NCBI RefSeq assembly: GCF_012910715.1
Contig: NZ_JABBHF010000010.1
Coordinates: forward strand, 62,001 to 126,000
Length of the DNA stretch: 64,000 bases
From: Flavivirga algicola
GTDB lineage: Bacteria; Bacteroidota; Bacteroidia; Flavobacteriales; Flavobacteriaceae
Direction of reading: 5' to 3'
Shown here: in pieces, positions 44,895 to 53,503 of the stretch
Position numbering within the stretch: position 1 is the stretch's first letter
Layout: each line of letters opens with the position of its first letter
Program-made: the position numbers and the translations under genes
The notes under the pieces: generated by a model
What the model was told of the DNA's origin: nothing
Database searches by the model: none
Seen by the model: the letters and a program-made list of their open reading frames with translations, nothing else

Positions 44895-45320
44895 ATGAAG
44901 AATATATTAGTATTATGTACAGGGAATTCCTGTAGAAGCCAAATGGCACATGGTTATTTAAACCACTTTTTAGATAATAGAAAAGTAAATGTTTATAGTG
45001 CAGGCATAGAAACTCACGGAATAAACCCAGGAGCTGCTGCTATTATGAAAGAAGATGGGTTGAATATCGATCATCATACCTCAAATCATGTAGATGAATA
45101 TGCAGATGTTGATTTTGATTATATCATTACAGTATGCGATCATGCCAATGAAAACTGTCCGTTTATTCCAAGTAAGAATGCGTTGCGTTTACATCATAAT
45201 TTTTACGACCCTTCTAAGTTAGAAGGAACGGATGAAGAAAAACATGCGGCATTTTTGAAGGCACGTGAAGAAATCAAAGCTTATTTTAAGGACTTTGTGG
45301 AGCAATATAACTTAGTTTAA
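44895..45320 (+). CDS. arsC: Thioredoxin-coupled arsenate reductase
   Basis: A low-molecular-weight phosphatase-fold enzyme that reduces arsenate to arsenite. The 141-residue protein has the CX5R loop LCTGNSCRSQMAHG (Cys8 to Arg14) and the two further redox Cys at 81 and 88 (ITVCDHANENCPF), matching the triad of the pI258-type reductase. It is the last gene of the ars-type run. No arsenite efflux gene (acr3 or arsB) follows; the next gene is convergent and shares its stop codon region. Confidence 0.93.
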   Translation: MKNILVLCTGNSCRSQMAHGYLNHFLDNRKVNVYSAGIETHGINPGAAAIMKEDGLNIDHHTSNHVDEYADVDFDYIITVCDHANENCPFIPSKNALRLHHNFYDPSKLEGTDEEKHAAFLKAREEIKAYFKDFVEQYNLV

Positions 45321-47149
45321 GCATCTCCTCCATTATCCATAAACTTGCTTTCCAACTCAGCCTGAAATTCTTCCATAACGGGACGCACTGTGCTATCAGG
45401 CAAATCGGCAATCCTAATGTACATCAAACCATCAACAGCATTGTTGAATAGTGGGTCGACATTAAAGGCAACCAATCGGGCGTTTTGCTTTATGTACTTT
45501 TTTAATAGTACAGGTAAACGTAAAGCGCCTGGTTCTACCTCGTCTATAATTTTATCGAATTTATTTAAATCGGCTTCGGTGGCATCAAAAACAAAATCCT
45601 TATCAGCATCTTTAAGGATCACTTTAAATTCCTTTTTAGGATGTACGTATTGCGCTATATATGGGTCGTAGTAATGCGATTTCATAAACTCAATCATTAA
45701 TGATTTTGAGAAGTTGGAAAACTGATTACTAATACTAACCCCGCCTATTAAAAATTTATGTTCTGGAAAACGTAAAGTGGTATGTACAATACCTTTCCAG
45801 AGTAAAAACAAAGGCATTGGTTTTTGTTGGTATTCTTTAATGATAAAAGCACGTCCCATTTCAATAGACTGACTCATCATTTTGTGCAGCTCTGGTTCAA
45901 ACCTAAAGAGGTCCTGCAAGTAGAAACCATCAATACCGTAACGCTCATATATTTTAGCTCCTAAGCCCATTCTGTAGGCACCTGCTATGAGTTTCTTTTC
46001 ATTGTCCCAAAGGAACATATGGTGATAATAAGTGTCAAATGTATCTAAATCGATAGCCTCGTTGGTTCCTTCGCCAACTTCCCTAAAAGTAATTTCACGT
46101 AAACGTCCAATTTCACGTAAAATATTAGGAATGCTGTTGGGCTCAGCTAAAAACACTTCGTAATTTTTACTTTGTAACAACCTGGAGTTGTTTTTAACAA
46201 GGGCTTCAACCTCTTTGGTCATCAACGTATTATCAACGGGAGTGACAATGCGTTTAGGGATTTTGGGAGTCTTTAATGTTGACGAAAGATTATCTAAAAT
46301 CTTTGATTTCTCCTCAAAAGCATTCGATAACATATAGGTCTTTCGTCTTAAAAAACCAGAAAAGCTATCAAGGGTTGTATGTTCCTTTTGGTCGGCAACC
46401 GAGATTGGTTTCCCTATTCTAACCTTTATGACACGCCGTTTTTGAGTTAATAATTCAGAGGGTAATTTAGCCGTTCTAAACGTATCGCTAATTTTAGAAA
46501 GCTTATAAAATAATTTACTGTTTTTAGCATGGAAATAAATGGGAACGACTGGGACTTCTGCTTTTTTAACAAGTTTCATAGCAGCTTCTTCCCAGGGTTT
46601 ATCGACCACTAATTTCCCATCACGATACGTAGATACTTCTCCAGCCGGGAAAATACCTAGCGGATGTCCATTCCTTAAATGCAAAATAGAATTTTTAAAT
46701 CCAGATATACTGGATTTTACATCTTTTCTGTCTTCAAAAGGATTAACAGGCATGATGTAAGGTTTTAAAGGCTCAATTCTGTGCAATAAAAAATTAGCTA
46801 TTATTTTGAAGTCCTTTCGCTGTTCAAGCATGAGTTTTAAAAGCAGAATCCCATCTATACCACCAAGTGGATGGTTAGAAATGGTAATATAGGCACCGTC
46901 TTTTGGTAAACGCTTCAAATCTTCTTCGGGGATTTCGAATTTAATTTGAAAATCATCTAAAATACCATCTAGAAAGGCCAACTCACTAAGGTGCTTGTTA
47001 CGCTTATATATTTTATTTAGCGTAGATATTTTAAGTACTTTCATCAATACCCAACCAATAAAAGTACCTAAAAAACCATATCTATCTAGTTGTATCGCTT
47101 TAGCGACTTCTTTGGCAGTTACCAATCCCGTATTTTGTTGTTTGGTCAT
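45317..47149 (-). CDS. olsF: Bifunctional ornithine lipid synthase (PlsC + GNAT), OlsF-like
   Basis: The 610-residue protein joins an acyltransferase of the PlsC/LPLAT type (residues 30-280; ISNHPLGGIDG, with an HX5D spacing, and GIFPAGEVSTYRDG) to a hemolysin/OlsB-like GNAT N-acyltransferase (about 330-520; REITFREVGEGTNEAIDLDTFD, then LIAGAYRMGLG and FIKEYQQKPMPLFLLWKG). This is the layout of OlsF, which makes ornithine lipids from ornithine and two acyl chains in Flavobacteriia. The gene overlaps arsC at its end. Confidence 0.85.
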   Translation of the reverse strand: MTKQQNTGLVTAKEVAKAIQLDRYGFLGTFIGWVLMKVLKISTLNKIYKRNKHLSELAFLDGILDDFQIKFEIPEEDLKRLPKDGAYITISNHPLGGIDGILLLKLMLEQRKDFKIIANFLLHRIEPLKPYIMPVNPFEDRKDVKSSISGFKNSILHLRNGHPLGIFPAGEVSTYRDGKLVVDKPWEEAAMKLVKKAEVPVVPIYFHAKNSKLFYKLSKISDTFRTAKLPSELLTQKRRVIKVRIGKPISVADQKEHTTLDSFSGFLRRKTYMLSNAFEEKSKILDNLSSTLKTPKIPKRIVTPVDNTLMTKEVEALVKNNSRLLQSKNYEVFLAEPNSIPNILREIGRLREITFREVGEGTNEAIDLDTFDTYYHHMFLWDNEKKLIAGAYRMGLGAKIYERYGIDGFYLQDLFRFEPELHKMMSQSIEMGRAFIIKEYQQKPMPLFLLWKGIVHTTLRFPEHKFLIGGVSISNQFSNFSKSLMIEFMKSHYYDPYIAQYVHPKKEFKVILKDADKDFVFDATEADLNKFDKIIDEVEPGALRLPVLLKKYIKQNARLVAFNVDPLFNNAVDGLMYIRIADLPDSTVRPVMEEFQAELESKFMDNGGDA

Positions 47150-47171
47150 GAGTGTAAATGTACTAAATTGT

Positions 47172-48422
47172 TTATTTAGTTACTACTTGAACGGTTTCTT
47201 GAGTTAATTGTTTTAGTAACACGGTTTTATCTTTTTCAATCTGACTAATAGCATTTTTATTATAATGTCGAACGGTATAAAGTGATACATTTTCGTTACA
47301 AGTTACTTTAAATTTTGCTTTTAAATGATGTAAAAGTGTATCGAGATTATTAAAAATATTATCTACACAAACAGAAAAACTAATCGCTGAATTTTGAATA
47401 ACATCTACTTTCATTTTATATTGATGCAACAAATTGAAAATGTCGCTAATATTTTCTTCGACAATGTACGAGAAATCCAAAGACGATATAGAAATTAAAA
47501 CCTGATTTTTCTTTACTATAAAGCAAGGAACCATAGGTTCTAAAGTAACATTTTTACCAATTTTGGTTCCTGGTGCTTCAGGGTTTAAAAATGATTTTAC
47601 GTATAATGGAATTTCTTTCCCTTGTAAAGGCTGTAATGTTTTTGGATGAATAACCGATGCCCCATAGAAAGCCAATTCTATGGCTTCTCTGTAAGAAATT
47701 TTATTAAGCAATTGGGCATTTTCAAAATAACGAGGATCTGCATTTAAAACGCCAGGGACGTCTTTCCAAATGGTAACACTTTCTGCATTTAAGCAGTATC
47801 CATAAATGGCTGCTGTATAATCACTTCCTTCTCTACCCAGCGTTGTTGTAAAATTATTGGAATCGCTGCCCAAAAAACCCTGCGTAATATTTAAAACACC
47901 TTTGTTAAAGGTTGAAGTTATCAAGCTTTGTGTCGCTTCCCAATTAACATTAGCACGCCTATAATAATTATCTGTTTTTATTTGGGTTCTTACATCAATC
48001 CAGTTATTTTTAATATTTATGATGTTTAAATATTCGCTTATTATTGTTGTTGAAATTAATTCACCAAAACCTATAACCTGATCGTAAACAAAGTTATAAT
48101 TGGGCGATTTATTTGTTGTAAAAAAGTTGCTTAACTCATCAAAGAGTGCTGCTACTTTTTTAAAGGCAGGATGATTTTCATTTTCAAATAAATCCAATAA
48201 AATGACTTGGTGATATTTTTTTACATCTTGAAGTGTACTTTGTAGTTGGGGCTTATTTTCGAAATAACTTTTAATGACAATTTCCAAGGCATTGGTTGTT
48301 TTTCCCATAGCAGAAACAATAATGAGGGTATTTGTGTAACCCACTTTTTGCAACACAGAAGCTATGTTTTTTACACCTACTGCGTCTTTTACAGATGCAC
48401 CACCAAACTTGAATACTTGCAT
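47172..48422 (-). CDS. Monofunctional aspartate kinase
   Basis: A 416-residue kinase that starts the aspartate amino-acid pathway. MQVFKFGGASVKDAVG (Lys5, GGAS) and the LGREGSDYTAAIYG nucleotide site are present. Two ACT-like stretches follow about residue 300, suggesting feedback control by lysine or threonine. It lies 22 bp upstream of olsF and 1 bp after a GNAT gene on the same strand, so the three are probably one transcript. Confidence 0.93.
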   Translation of the reverse strand: MQVFKFGGASVKDAVGVKNIASVLQKVGYTNTLIIVSAMGKTTNALEIVIKSYFENKPQLQSTLQDVKKYHQVILLDLFENENHPAFKKVAALFDELSNFFTTNKSPNYNFVYDQVIGFGELISTTIISEYLNIINIKNNWIDVRTQIKTDNYYRRANVNWEATQSLITSTFNKGVLNITQGFLGSDSNNFTTTLGREGSDYTAAIYGYCLNAESVTIWKDVPGVLNADPRYFENAQLLNKISYREAIELAFYGASVIHPKTLQPLQGKEIPLYVKSFLNPEAPGTKIGKNVTLEPMVPCFIVKKNQVLISISSLDFSYIVEENISDIFNLLHQYKMKVDVIQNSAISFSVCVDNIFNNLDTLLHHLKAKFKVTCNENVSLYTVRHYNKNAISQIEKDKTVLLKQLTQETVQVVTK

Positions 48423-48423
48423 G

Positions 48424-48903
48424 CTATAATTTTGCTATATAGTCTTTAATACCTTGTTCACTTAAGTGTACAACATCCCAATCGCGTTTTACCTGCGCGC
48501 CCTTTTTTTCATAAAAGGCGATGGCAGGCTCGTTCCAGTCGAGTACTTCCCAATTAATACGCTTTACTCCTAAATCATGTCCGTATTTAATAACTTCATC
48601 TAAAAGTGCTGTTCCCAAACCAGAACCTCTCATAGATTCACTCACAATTAAATCTTCTAAATGTAGTGATTTCCCCTTCCATGTCGAGTACCGATTGTAA
48701 ACCAGTGCAATCCCTTCAATGGCGTGGTTTACCTCTGCTACAAAACATTGAAACATAGGGTGTGGGCCAAAGCCATCGGCTTGTAAATCTTCAATAGTCA
48801 CTTCAACAGCATGAGGCTCTTTTTCAAAACTGGCCAATTCTTTTATTAAGTCGAGTACCTGAGGCATATCGCTCTTGATCGCTTTTCGTATAGAATAATT
48901 CAT
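48424..48903 (-). CDS. GNAT family N-acetyltransferase (diamine acetyltransferase-like)
   Basis: The 159-residue acetyltransferase has the GNAT core IVSESMRGSGLGTALLDEVIKYG and LDWNEPAIAFYEKKGA. It resembles spermidine/diamine acetyltransferases (DMPQVLDLIKELASFEK, then DGFGPHPMFQCFVAE). It precedes the aspartate kinase gene by 1 bp. Confidence 0.9.
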   Translation of the reverse strand: MNYSIRKAIKSDMPQVLDLIKELASFEKEPHAVEVTIEDLQADGFGPHPMFQCFVAEVNHAIEGIALVYNRYSTWKGKSLHLEDLIVSESMRGSGLGTALLDEVIKYGHDLGVKRINWEVLDWNEPAIAFYEKKGAQVKRDWDVVHLSEQGIKDYIAKL

Positions 48904-49028
48904 AGGAATCTTATAATTATTTCAAATATAGTTTAAAGTTCACTATTAACAAGCTATTAATCTTTAACGAAAACGTTGTAGTTCATTAAAAAATAATTGA
49001 TATTTGCACAAACAAAACCAACGCTTTT

Positions 49029-50033
49029 ATGTCTCATAAAAAACAAACTCTAGGAGAATTTATTATTGAAAATCAATCTTCTTTTAAATACTCTTCAGGG
49101 GAATTATCCAGTCTTATAAACTCCATTAGGCTGGCTGCAAAAGTAGTGAATCATGAAGTTAATAAAGCAGGTTTAGTTGATATTATTGGGGCTGCTGGCG
49201 ATATGAATATTCAGGGAGAAGACCAGCAGAAATTGGATGTATATGCGAATGATAAATTTATTCAAACCTTAACCAATAGAAACATTGTTTGTGGCATTGC
49301 CAGTGAAGAAGAAGATGATTTTATTTCGATTAATAGCCAAGATGAAAATCATCAAAACAAATATGTGGTTTTAATCGATCCTTTAGATGGGTCTTCAAAT
49401 ATAGATGTGAACGTGTCTGTAGGGACTATTTTTTCCATTTACAGACGGGTTACGCCAGTAGGAACTCCTGTGAAGTTAGAAGATTTTTTACAAAAAGGAA
49501 GTGAGCAAGTTGCGGCTGGTTATGTCGTTTACGGCACATCGACCATGTTGGTTTATACAACAGGTGATGGTGTTAATGGGTTTACATTAAACCCAGCAAT
49601 AGGCTCCTTTTATTTATCGCACCCCGAGATGCAATTTCCTGTAGATGGTACTATTTATTCTGTGAACGAAGGAAACTATATTCATTTCCCTCAAGGCATT
49701 AAGAATTATATTAAGTATTGTCAAGAAGAGGAAGGGGATAGGCCGTATACTTCCAGATATATTGGATCCTTGGTTTCCGATTTCCATAGAAATATGATTA
49801 AAGGCGGTGTTTACCTATACCCACAGAGTTCAAAAAACCCAAATGGAAAGTTACGTTTGCTCTATGAATGCAATCCCATGGCATTTTTGGCAGAACAGGC
49901 TAATGGTAAGGCTAGTGATGGGTTTACCAGAATTATGGACATTGAGCCTGCCGAATTGCACCAGCGTGTACCGTTTATATGTGGTAGCAAGAACATGGTC
50001 GAAAAAGCTGAAGCGTTTATGCGGAAGGCATAA
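49029..50033 (+). CDS. fbp: Class 1 fructose-1,6-bisphosphatase
   Basis: A gluconeogenic phosphatase of 334 residues with the metal and substrate motif [20 protein letters not shown] and [10 protein letters not shown]. The gene is complete. Its 3' end is duplicated 2.2 kb downstream as a diverged tail (52187-52258), with a 24-bp identical core at the stop codon (50014-50037). The gene is divergent from the GNAT/aspartate kinase/olsF group. Confidence 0.97.
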   Translation: MSHKKQTLGEFIIENQSSFKYSSGELSSLINSIRLAAKVVNHEVNKAGLVDIIGAAGDMNIQGEDQQKLDVYANDKFIQTLTNRNIVCGIASEEEDDFISINSQDENHQNKYVVLIDPLDGSSNIDVNVSVGTIFSIYRRVTPVGTPVKLEDFLQKGSEQVAAGYVVYGTSTMLVYTTGDGVNGFTLNPAIGSFYLSHPEMQFPVDGTIYSVNEGNYIHFPQGIKNYIKYCQEEEGDRPYTSRYIGSLVSDFHRNMIKGGVYLYPQSSKNPNGKLRLLYECNPMAFLAEQANGKASDGFTRIMDIEPAELHQRVPFICGSKNMVEKAEAFMRKA

Positions 50034-50037
50034 AATA
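50014..50037 (+). repeat. 24-bp direct repeat at the fbp 3' end, left copy
   Basis: These 24 bases span the last seven codons, the stop and 4 bases past it, and are identical to bases 52239-52262. Sequence on both sides differs. The position at a gene's 3' end fits an integration site or recombination join. Confidence 0.75.
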
Positions 50038-50052
50038 TAATCACCTAAATAA

Positions 50053-50127
50053 CTGAGACTATTTGATAGAGATGATGATTATTTTTATGTTCAAATAATT
50101 GCTCTAATCGTAGGGTTTTTTTCTTGA
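50053..50127 (+). pseudogene. Truncated, inverted copy of the small membrane protein at 52286
   Basis: The plus strand encodes LRLFDRDDDYFYVQIIALIV then stop, without a start codon. It matches residues 17-36 of the 50-residue protein on the minus strand at 52286-52438 (QLFDKDDDYFYVQIIALIVG). The nucleotide match is clear over about 60 bases in inverted orientation. It is a fragment from duplication and inversion. Confidence 0.75.
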
Positions 50128-50508
50128 CTATTTAATTTTATATCTAAACCTTTGTCAACTGCAATCTTCCATATTTCAGAAATGGTAAGTGGCATTTCGG
50201 AGTCTTTAGAACTATTTCTACTAATTTATGGAATGTCATTTGTTAAATTTTTAAGGTTTTACCCTTATGTTATAAGGTGTGCGTATGATTTTCTGCGGTT
50301 AAAAGTGCGATGTGCTTTCCGCCGTAGCGGAAAGACAATAAATTCGCATGAATTTCCAAAGTGGAAATTCCGTAGCAATTAATTATACATGGTGTTGCGA
50401 ACCGTAGCGACACATTCGAGTAAGTATGCCTTGATTCCTCTTTTTTTTCATCTGAGTGTGAGACACACCAGAACAACAGTTTTTATAGGTATTATTAACA
50501 CGTTGATT
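50128..50508. other. Gene-free stretch with short inverted repeats
   Basis: No supported gene. Between 50270 and 50425 there are several small hairpins (TTTCCGCCGTAGCGGAAA; AATTTCC-AAAGT-GGAAATT; GTTGCGAACCGTAGCGAC) within an outer imperfect match of TTATAAGGTGTGCG and TTATACATGGTGTTGCG. Such compound structures occur between accessory genes in Flavobacteriaceae and here mark the start of the variable region. Confidence 0.45.
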
Positions 50509-51000
50509 TTAGTTAAAAGTGTTTTTTTGTTCAATACCATACATCTTTAATAGATCAACAAACCCTTTTTTTATTTTATTCACTTCAGACTGTGGTGTAT
50601 TCTTTTCTAGAAAAATTTTTATACTAGATGCGTTTTCCCCATTAAAATGTTCTTCGGTTTTTATATTAATCTTTTTAGTTTCAATGGAATTATTAGGGAA
50701 AAATATTTCAATGTACTTGCTTTCATTTTTTTCCTTAACTGCTATTTCTGAATACTTATTTGCGTCCAAATAATAGGCGGTAGAACAAAGCTTGAAAGCG
50801 GTACAGAATTGTATAAATTTAATGGTTTTGTTATGTTCAATATCAACTTCCTCAAGTAAATAGTTATAATTTTTTTCGACATCATTAAGCTTATAAATAT
50901 CTATTTTTTCGTTCAGCTCTTTCATCTTTTCCGCTTTAGTTTGACTTGAACATTCTGTGTAGATAAAAAATAAAACTAATGCAATAAATAAATTTTTCAT
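50509..51000 (-). CDS. Exported protein of unknown function
   Basis: The 163-residue product has a signal peptide (LVLFFIYTECSSQ, with a possible lipobox TEC) and a largely helical, highly charged mature part with one Cys (FCTAFKLCSTAYYLDANKY has two). No domain is recognised. It follows the carboxypeptidase-regulatory-like gene on the same strand, within the accessory region. Confidence 0.6.
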   Translation of the reverse strand: MKNLFIALVLFFIYTECSSQTKAEKMKELNEKIDIYKLNDVEKNYNYLLEEVDIEHNKTIKFIQFCTAFKLCSTAYYLDANKYSEIAVKEKNESKYIEIFFPNNSIETKKINIKTEEHFNGENASSIKIFLEKNTPQSEVNKIKKGFVDLLKMYGIEQKNTFN

Positions 51001-51049
51001 AATTGGATAATATTTTTTAGTTATGGTTAAACGGTATTGTAAGTAGTTG

Positions 51050-51919
51050 TTATTCGCACATTGCGTTTAAATAAAAGCTCAAATTCTGTCCACCTTTATT
51101 CCAACTATCCATTGCTTTTTCTCTAAAAAAGGCTGTGTGTGTTGGCGAACTTGCTGTTGAAATTGCAAAATATTTACTCTTTTCATTTGATTTTACACTT
51201 TCAAGCCATTGTATTGTTACCGCAATTTCTTCAACTTTTTCTGCAAGATAAATTTCGTAGGGTTCTAAATTGACAGTAAACCATCCTAAAAAATTATCTT
51301 TTATTTCGAATATAATATTCTCTTGAATTATTAAATCGGTAGGAAGCCCATCTTTAATTTTATAAAAGTTTACCCTGAATTTTAAAGATTTGAAGTCATT
51401 AGAAGTTATATTAAAATTCAAATCTTTGATATGGCAATTCCGTCTTATTTTGAATTTCATTCCTTTTTCCTTACTCAATCTATCATCGACACCTTTTTCA
51501 TTGTATGTGTAAAAGTTTGAGTGCATCAGCCCAAGTCCTTTTGACGTTCTTCCGATTTTTTTAGATTTAAGTTTTATTTTTTTTGTACTCAAAACAACTT
51601 CATCTAATTCCATATTTTTAGGTTGAAGTACAATCGCGTCGATTAATTTATTTAATTCCGAAATTAAATACTTTTTAGTTTTAAAACCAACGTATGAAAA
51701 AACAACGGTGTCCTTTGAGGTCACTTTGTCATTTAATATAAGTTTGAATAGACCATTTTTATCAGAAACGGTTCCAACGGTTTTGTTTTTAATTCCAATA
51801 TTAACATAGGCAAGAGGCTCACTATTCTCTAAGTTCAATACCTTTCCAGATAATGTTTCTTGTTGGGAGTAAGCTATTACACTTATAAGTCCGATTATTA
51901 TTGATAAGAAATTTTTCAT
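51050..51919 (-). CDS. Exported carboxypeptidase-regulatory-like domain protein
   Basis: With the start at ATG 51919 (MKNFLSIIIGLISVIAYSQQ) the protein has 289 residues: a signal peptide, then a CarboxypepD_reg-like Ig domain (LSGKVLNLENSEPLAYVNIG, then GTVSDKNGLFKL), then a C-terminal beta-rich part of unknown fold. In Bacteroidota such N-terminal domains usually precede TonB receptors, but here there is no barrel. An upstream ATG at 51970 gives an unlike extension. A sigma factor remnant lies upstream. Confidence 0.78.
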   Translation of the reverse strand: MKNFLSIIIGLISVIAYSQQETLSGKVLNLENSEPLAYVNIGIKNKTVGTVSDKNGLFKLILNDKVTSKDTVVFSYVGFKTKKYLISELNKLIDAIVLQPKNMELDEVVLSTKKIKLKSKKIGRTSKGLGLMHSNFYTYNEKGVDDRLSKEKGMKFKIRRNCHIKDLNFNITSNDFKSLKFRVNFYKIKDGLPTDLIIQENIIFEIKDNFLGWFTVNLEPYEIYLAEKVEEIAVTIQWLESVKSNEKSKYFAISTASSPTHTAFFREKAMDSWNKGGQNLSFYLNAMCE

Positions 51920-52010
51920 TATAGTTGTTGGTTTTTGTTTAGTTGTCAATACTAAAAAATCAAAAAACAACTTTTAGTTAAGAATTTAATAATTGGGAAA
52001 ATCTTAAGAT

Positions 52011-52187
52011 TTAGATGATGAATTTGTTGCTTTCAAGGATGTTCTTAAGAGTTAAACAGATATTTAACGATAATCTATAAACCCAAGTTGACCACTTGGA
52101 ATCGCCGCGAAACTTATCTTTACTTCTCCAGATCTGCAGACAGACTTCCTGATAATAATCCTTAAGATCTTCTTGATGGGCTAAACC
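52011..52187 (-). pseudogene. Truncated ECF sigma factor (region 2 fragment)
   Basis: The minus strand encodes GLAHQEDLKDYYQEVCLQIW, a run of charged residues and STWVYRLSLNICLTLKN before a stop. This is the core of sigma region 2. The N-terminus is cut exactly where the duplicated fbp tail begins (52187) and region 4 is absent. It is a remnant, probably of a sigma gene that served the exported protein downstream. Confidence 0.8.
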
Positions 52188-52258
52188 AACGCGAACCATT
52201 TATTTGTGGAAGTAAAAATATGGTTGAAAAGGCGGAAACGTTTATGCGGAAGGCATAA
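52187..52258 (+). pseudogene. Diverged duplicate of the fbp 3' end
   Basis: Twenty-three codons and a stop match the end of fbp (bases 49962-50033): 21 of 23 residues are identical, while 13 of 72 bases differ, mostly at third positions. That pattern points to a copy from another lineage or an old duplication under selection, not a recent one. It is fused to a truncated sigma factor on the other strand. Confidence 0.85.
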
Positions 52259-52262
52259 AATA
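52239..52262 (+). repeat. 24-bp direct repeat, right copy
   Basis: Identical to 50014-50037. Together the copies bracket about 2.2 kb that holds two exported-protein genes and remnants. Confidence 0.75.
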
Positions 52263-52285
52263 CACTCACTTAATATAATCGATAA

Positions 52286-52438
52286 CTATCTTTTATATTT
52301 TTGATATAAGTGTATGATAACAAATAAAACCCCAACGATTAAAGCTATTATTTGAACATAAAAATAATCATCATCTTTATCAAAGAGTTGTATAGTGATA
52401 ATCACTAATAGTGGAAGAAATCCAAGGTATTTTTTCAT
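52286..52438 (-). CDS. Small two-helix membrane protein, 50 residues
   Basis: The product has two hydrophobic helices (YLGFLPLLVIITIQLF and VQIIALIVGVLFVIIHLY) around an acidic DKDDD turn, and a basic end (QKYKR). It lies 10 bp downstream of the lipoprotein gene at 52449 on the same strand and is likely co-expressed with it. A truncated, inverted copy is found next to fbp at 50053-50127. Unknown family. Confidence 0.65.
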   Translation of the reverse strand: MKKYLGFLPLLVIITIQLFDKDDDYFYVQIIALIVGVLFVIIHLYQKYKR

Positions 52439-52448
52439 GGTAATTCTT

Positions 52449-53192
52449 TTATGGGGTAATATCTAAAATTGAATCATTTTTTGGAGGGTCGATAGGTATA
52501 GGAGCTTCATCTTGCAAAAGTTGATAACATGCATTGTAGTCAGCTAGAGCATCATTAGAACATTTTACAGCTAATCCAGATACAAAACCAGCACCGACCA
52601 CAGTGCCTAATCCAAAAGAAAAAAATCCTGAAATTGCTAACCCAGCAATGCCTATAGCAAAATTTGTTTTACATCTGCCTTTGGCTGTTTCAAATCTAGA
52701 TTGACAATCTGACTTGGAATATTTACTTTCTGCTAGTTTTGCCAATTTATTAAACTTCAATTGTTTGTCAATTTCAATAGTTAAAGTATCTTCGATTTCA
52801 TTTTCACTAAATTTTGTTAAGGTTGGATTATTTTGAATGAACTTAGAAGTATTATTTGATATTTTAATTAATAAATCTGAGATAATTTCAGTTTCTTTAA
52901 AACCAGCTTCTTTTAGTGTTTTAATATTCTCTTTTGATGTACTATACCTTTTTGACTCTCGTAATATGTCTTGAGATACATTTTTTTCATTATTGATTAT
53001 ATCAAATAGTTTTGATGTTAAATTAATATGGTTATTCACATAATCCTCTAAGCTTAAGTGTTCTGTTATTTGACTTGTTATAGTTATGTTTTCATCTATG
53101 TCATTAGCATATTGGGTACAAGACGTAAACAGTAATAGTGTTGCTAAGAATAATGAGAAATAAGTTTTTTTTATAATTTTATAAAAAAGCAT
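52449..53192 (-). CDS. Lipoprotein with Gly-rich hydrophobic C-terminal segment
   Basis: The 247-residue product begins with a lipoprotein signal (LATLLLFTSCTQYAND). Residues 40-165 are helical and charged. Then comes GRCKTNFAIGIAGLAISGFF followed by SFGLGTVVGAGFVSGLAV, a Gly/Ala-rich hydrophobic stretch flanked by Cys residues (SDCQSRF, GRCK, VKCSND, NACYQ). A Pro-rich end follows. The Gly-rich segment resembles those in pore-forming or bacteriocin-like proteins, but this is only suggestive. I do not recognise the family. Confidence 0.65.
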   Translation of the reverse strand: MLFYKIIKKTYFSLFLATLLLFTSCTQYANDIDENITITSQITEHLSLEDYVNNHINLTSKLFDIINNEKNVSQDILRESKRYSTSKENIKTLKEAGFKETEIISDLLIKISNNTSKFIQNNPTLTKFSENEIEDTLTIEIDKQLKFNKLAKLAESKYSKSDCQSRFETAKGRCKTNFAIGIAGLAISGFFSFGLGTVVGAGFVSGLAVKCSNDALADYNACYQLLQDEAPIPIDPPKNDSILDITP

Positions 53193-53339
53193 AGTTCATG
53201 GTTTTGAAGGAGAACTCTTTATTTTTTGTTCCCTCGATTAATATTGATTTTCTACTCTTTCGATTTTAAATGGCCAATTTATTTTCAATCGTTTTACTAT
53301 CCATAATTACAAAGTATATGTATAACAGTAAATACACTC

Positions 53340-53410
53340 AGCAAGCACGCAATATAGCAATTTTATTTTAAAAATAAGAATTTACTTACTTTTTAAATAA
53401 TATAAAAATT
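53340..53410. repeat. Intergenic repeat, copy A
   Basis: Bases around CACGCAATATAG and the following A/T-rich part up to TTTAAATAAT are related to 58480-58550. Both copies lie upstream of minus-strand genes. Outside this repeat no gene is seen in 53193-53503. Confidence 0.45.
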
Positions 53411-53503
53411 AGGGCTACGGTTGTATGTCTCGATTTATAAAACCTATGATTCATAAGTATAGTGAGCTAAGTTTTAAAATTCACAGTAGAGTGTAGTGGA
53501 TTG

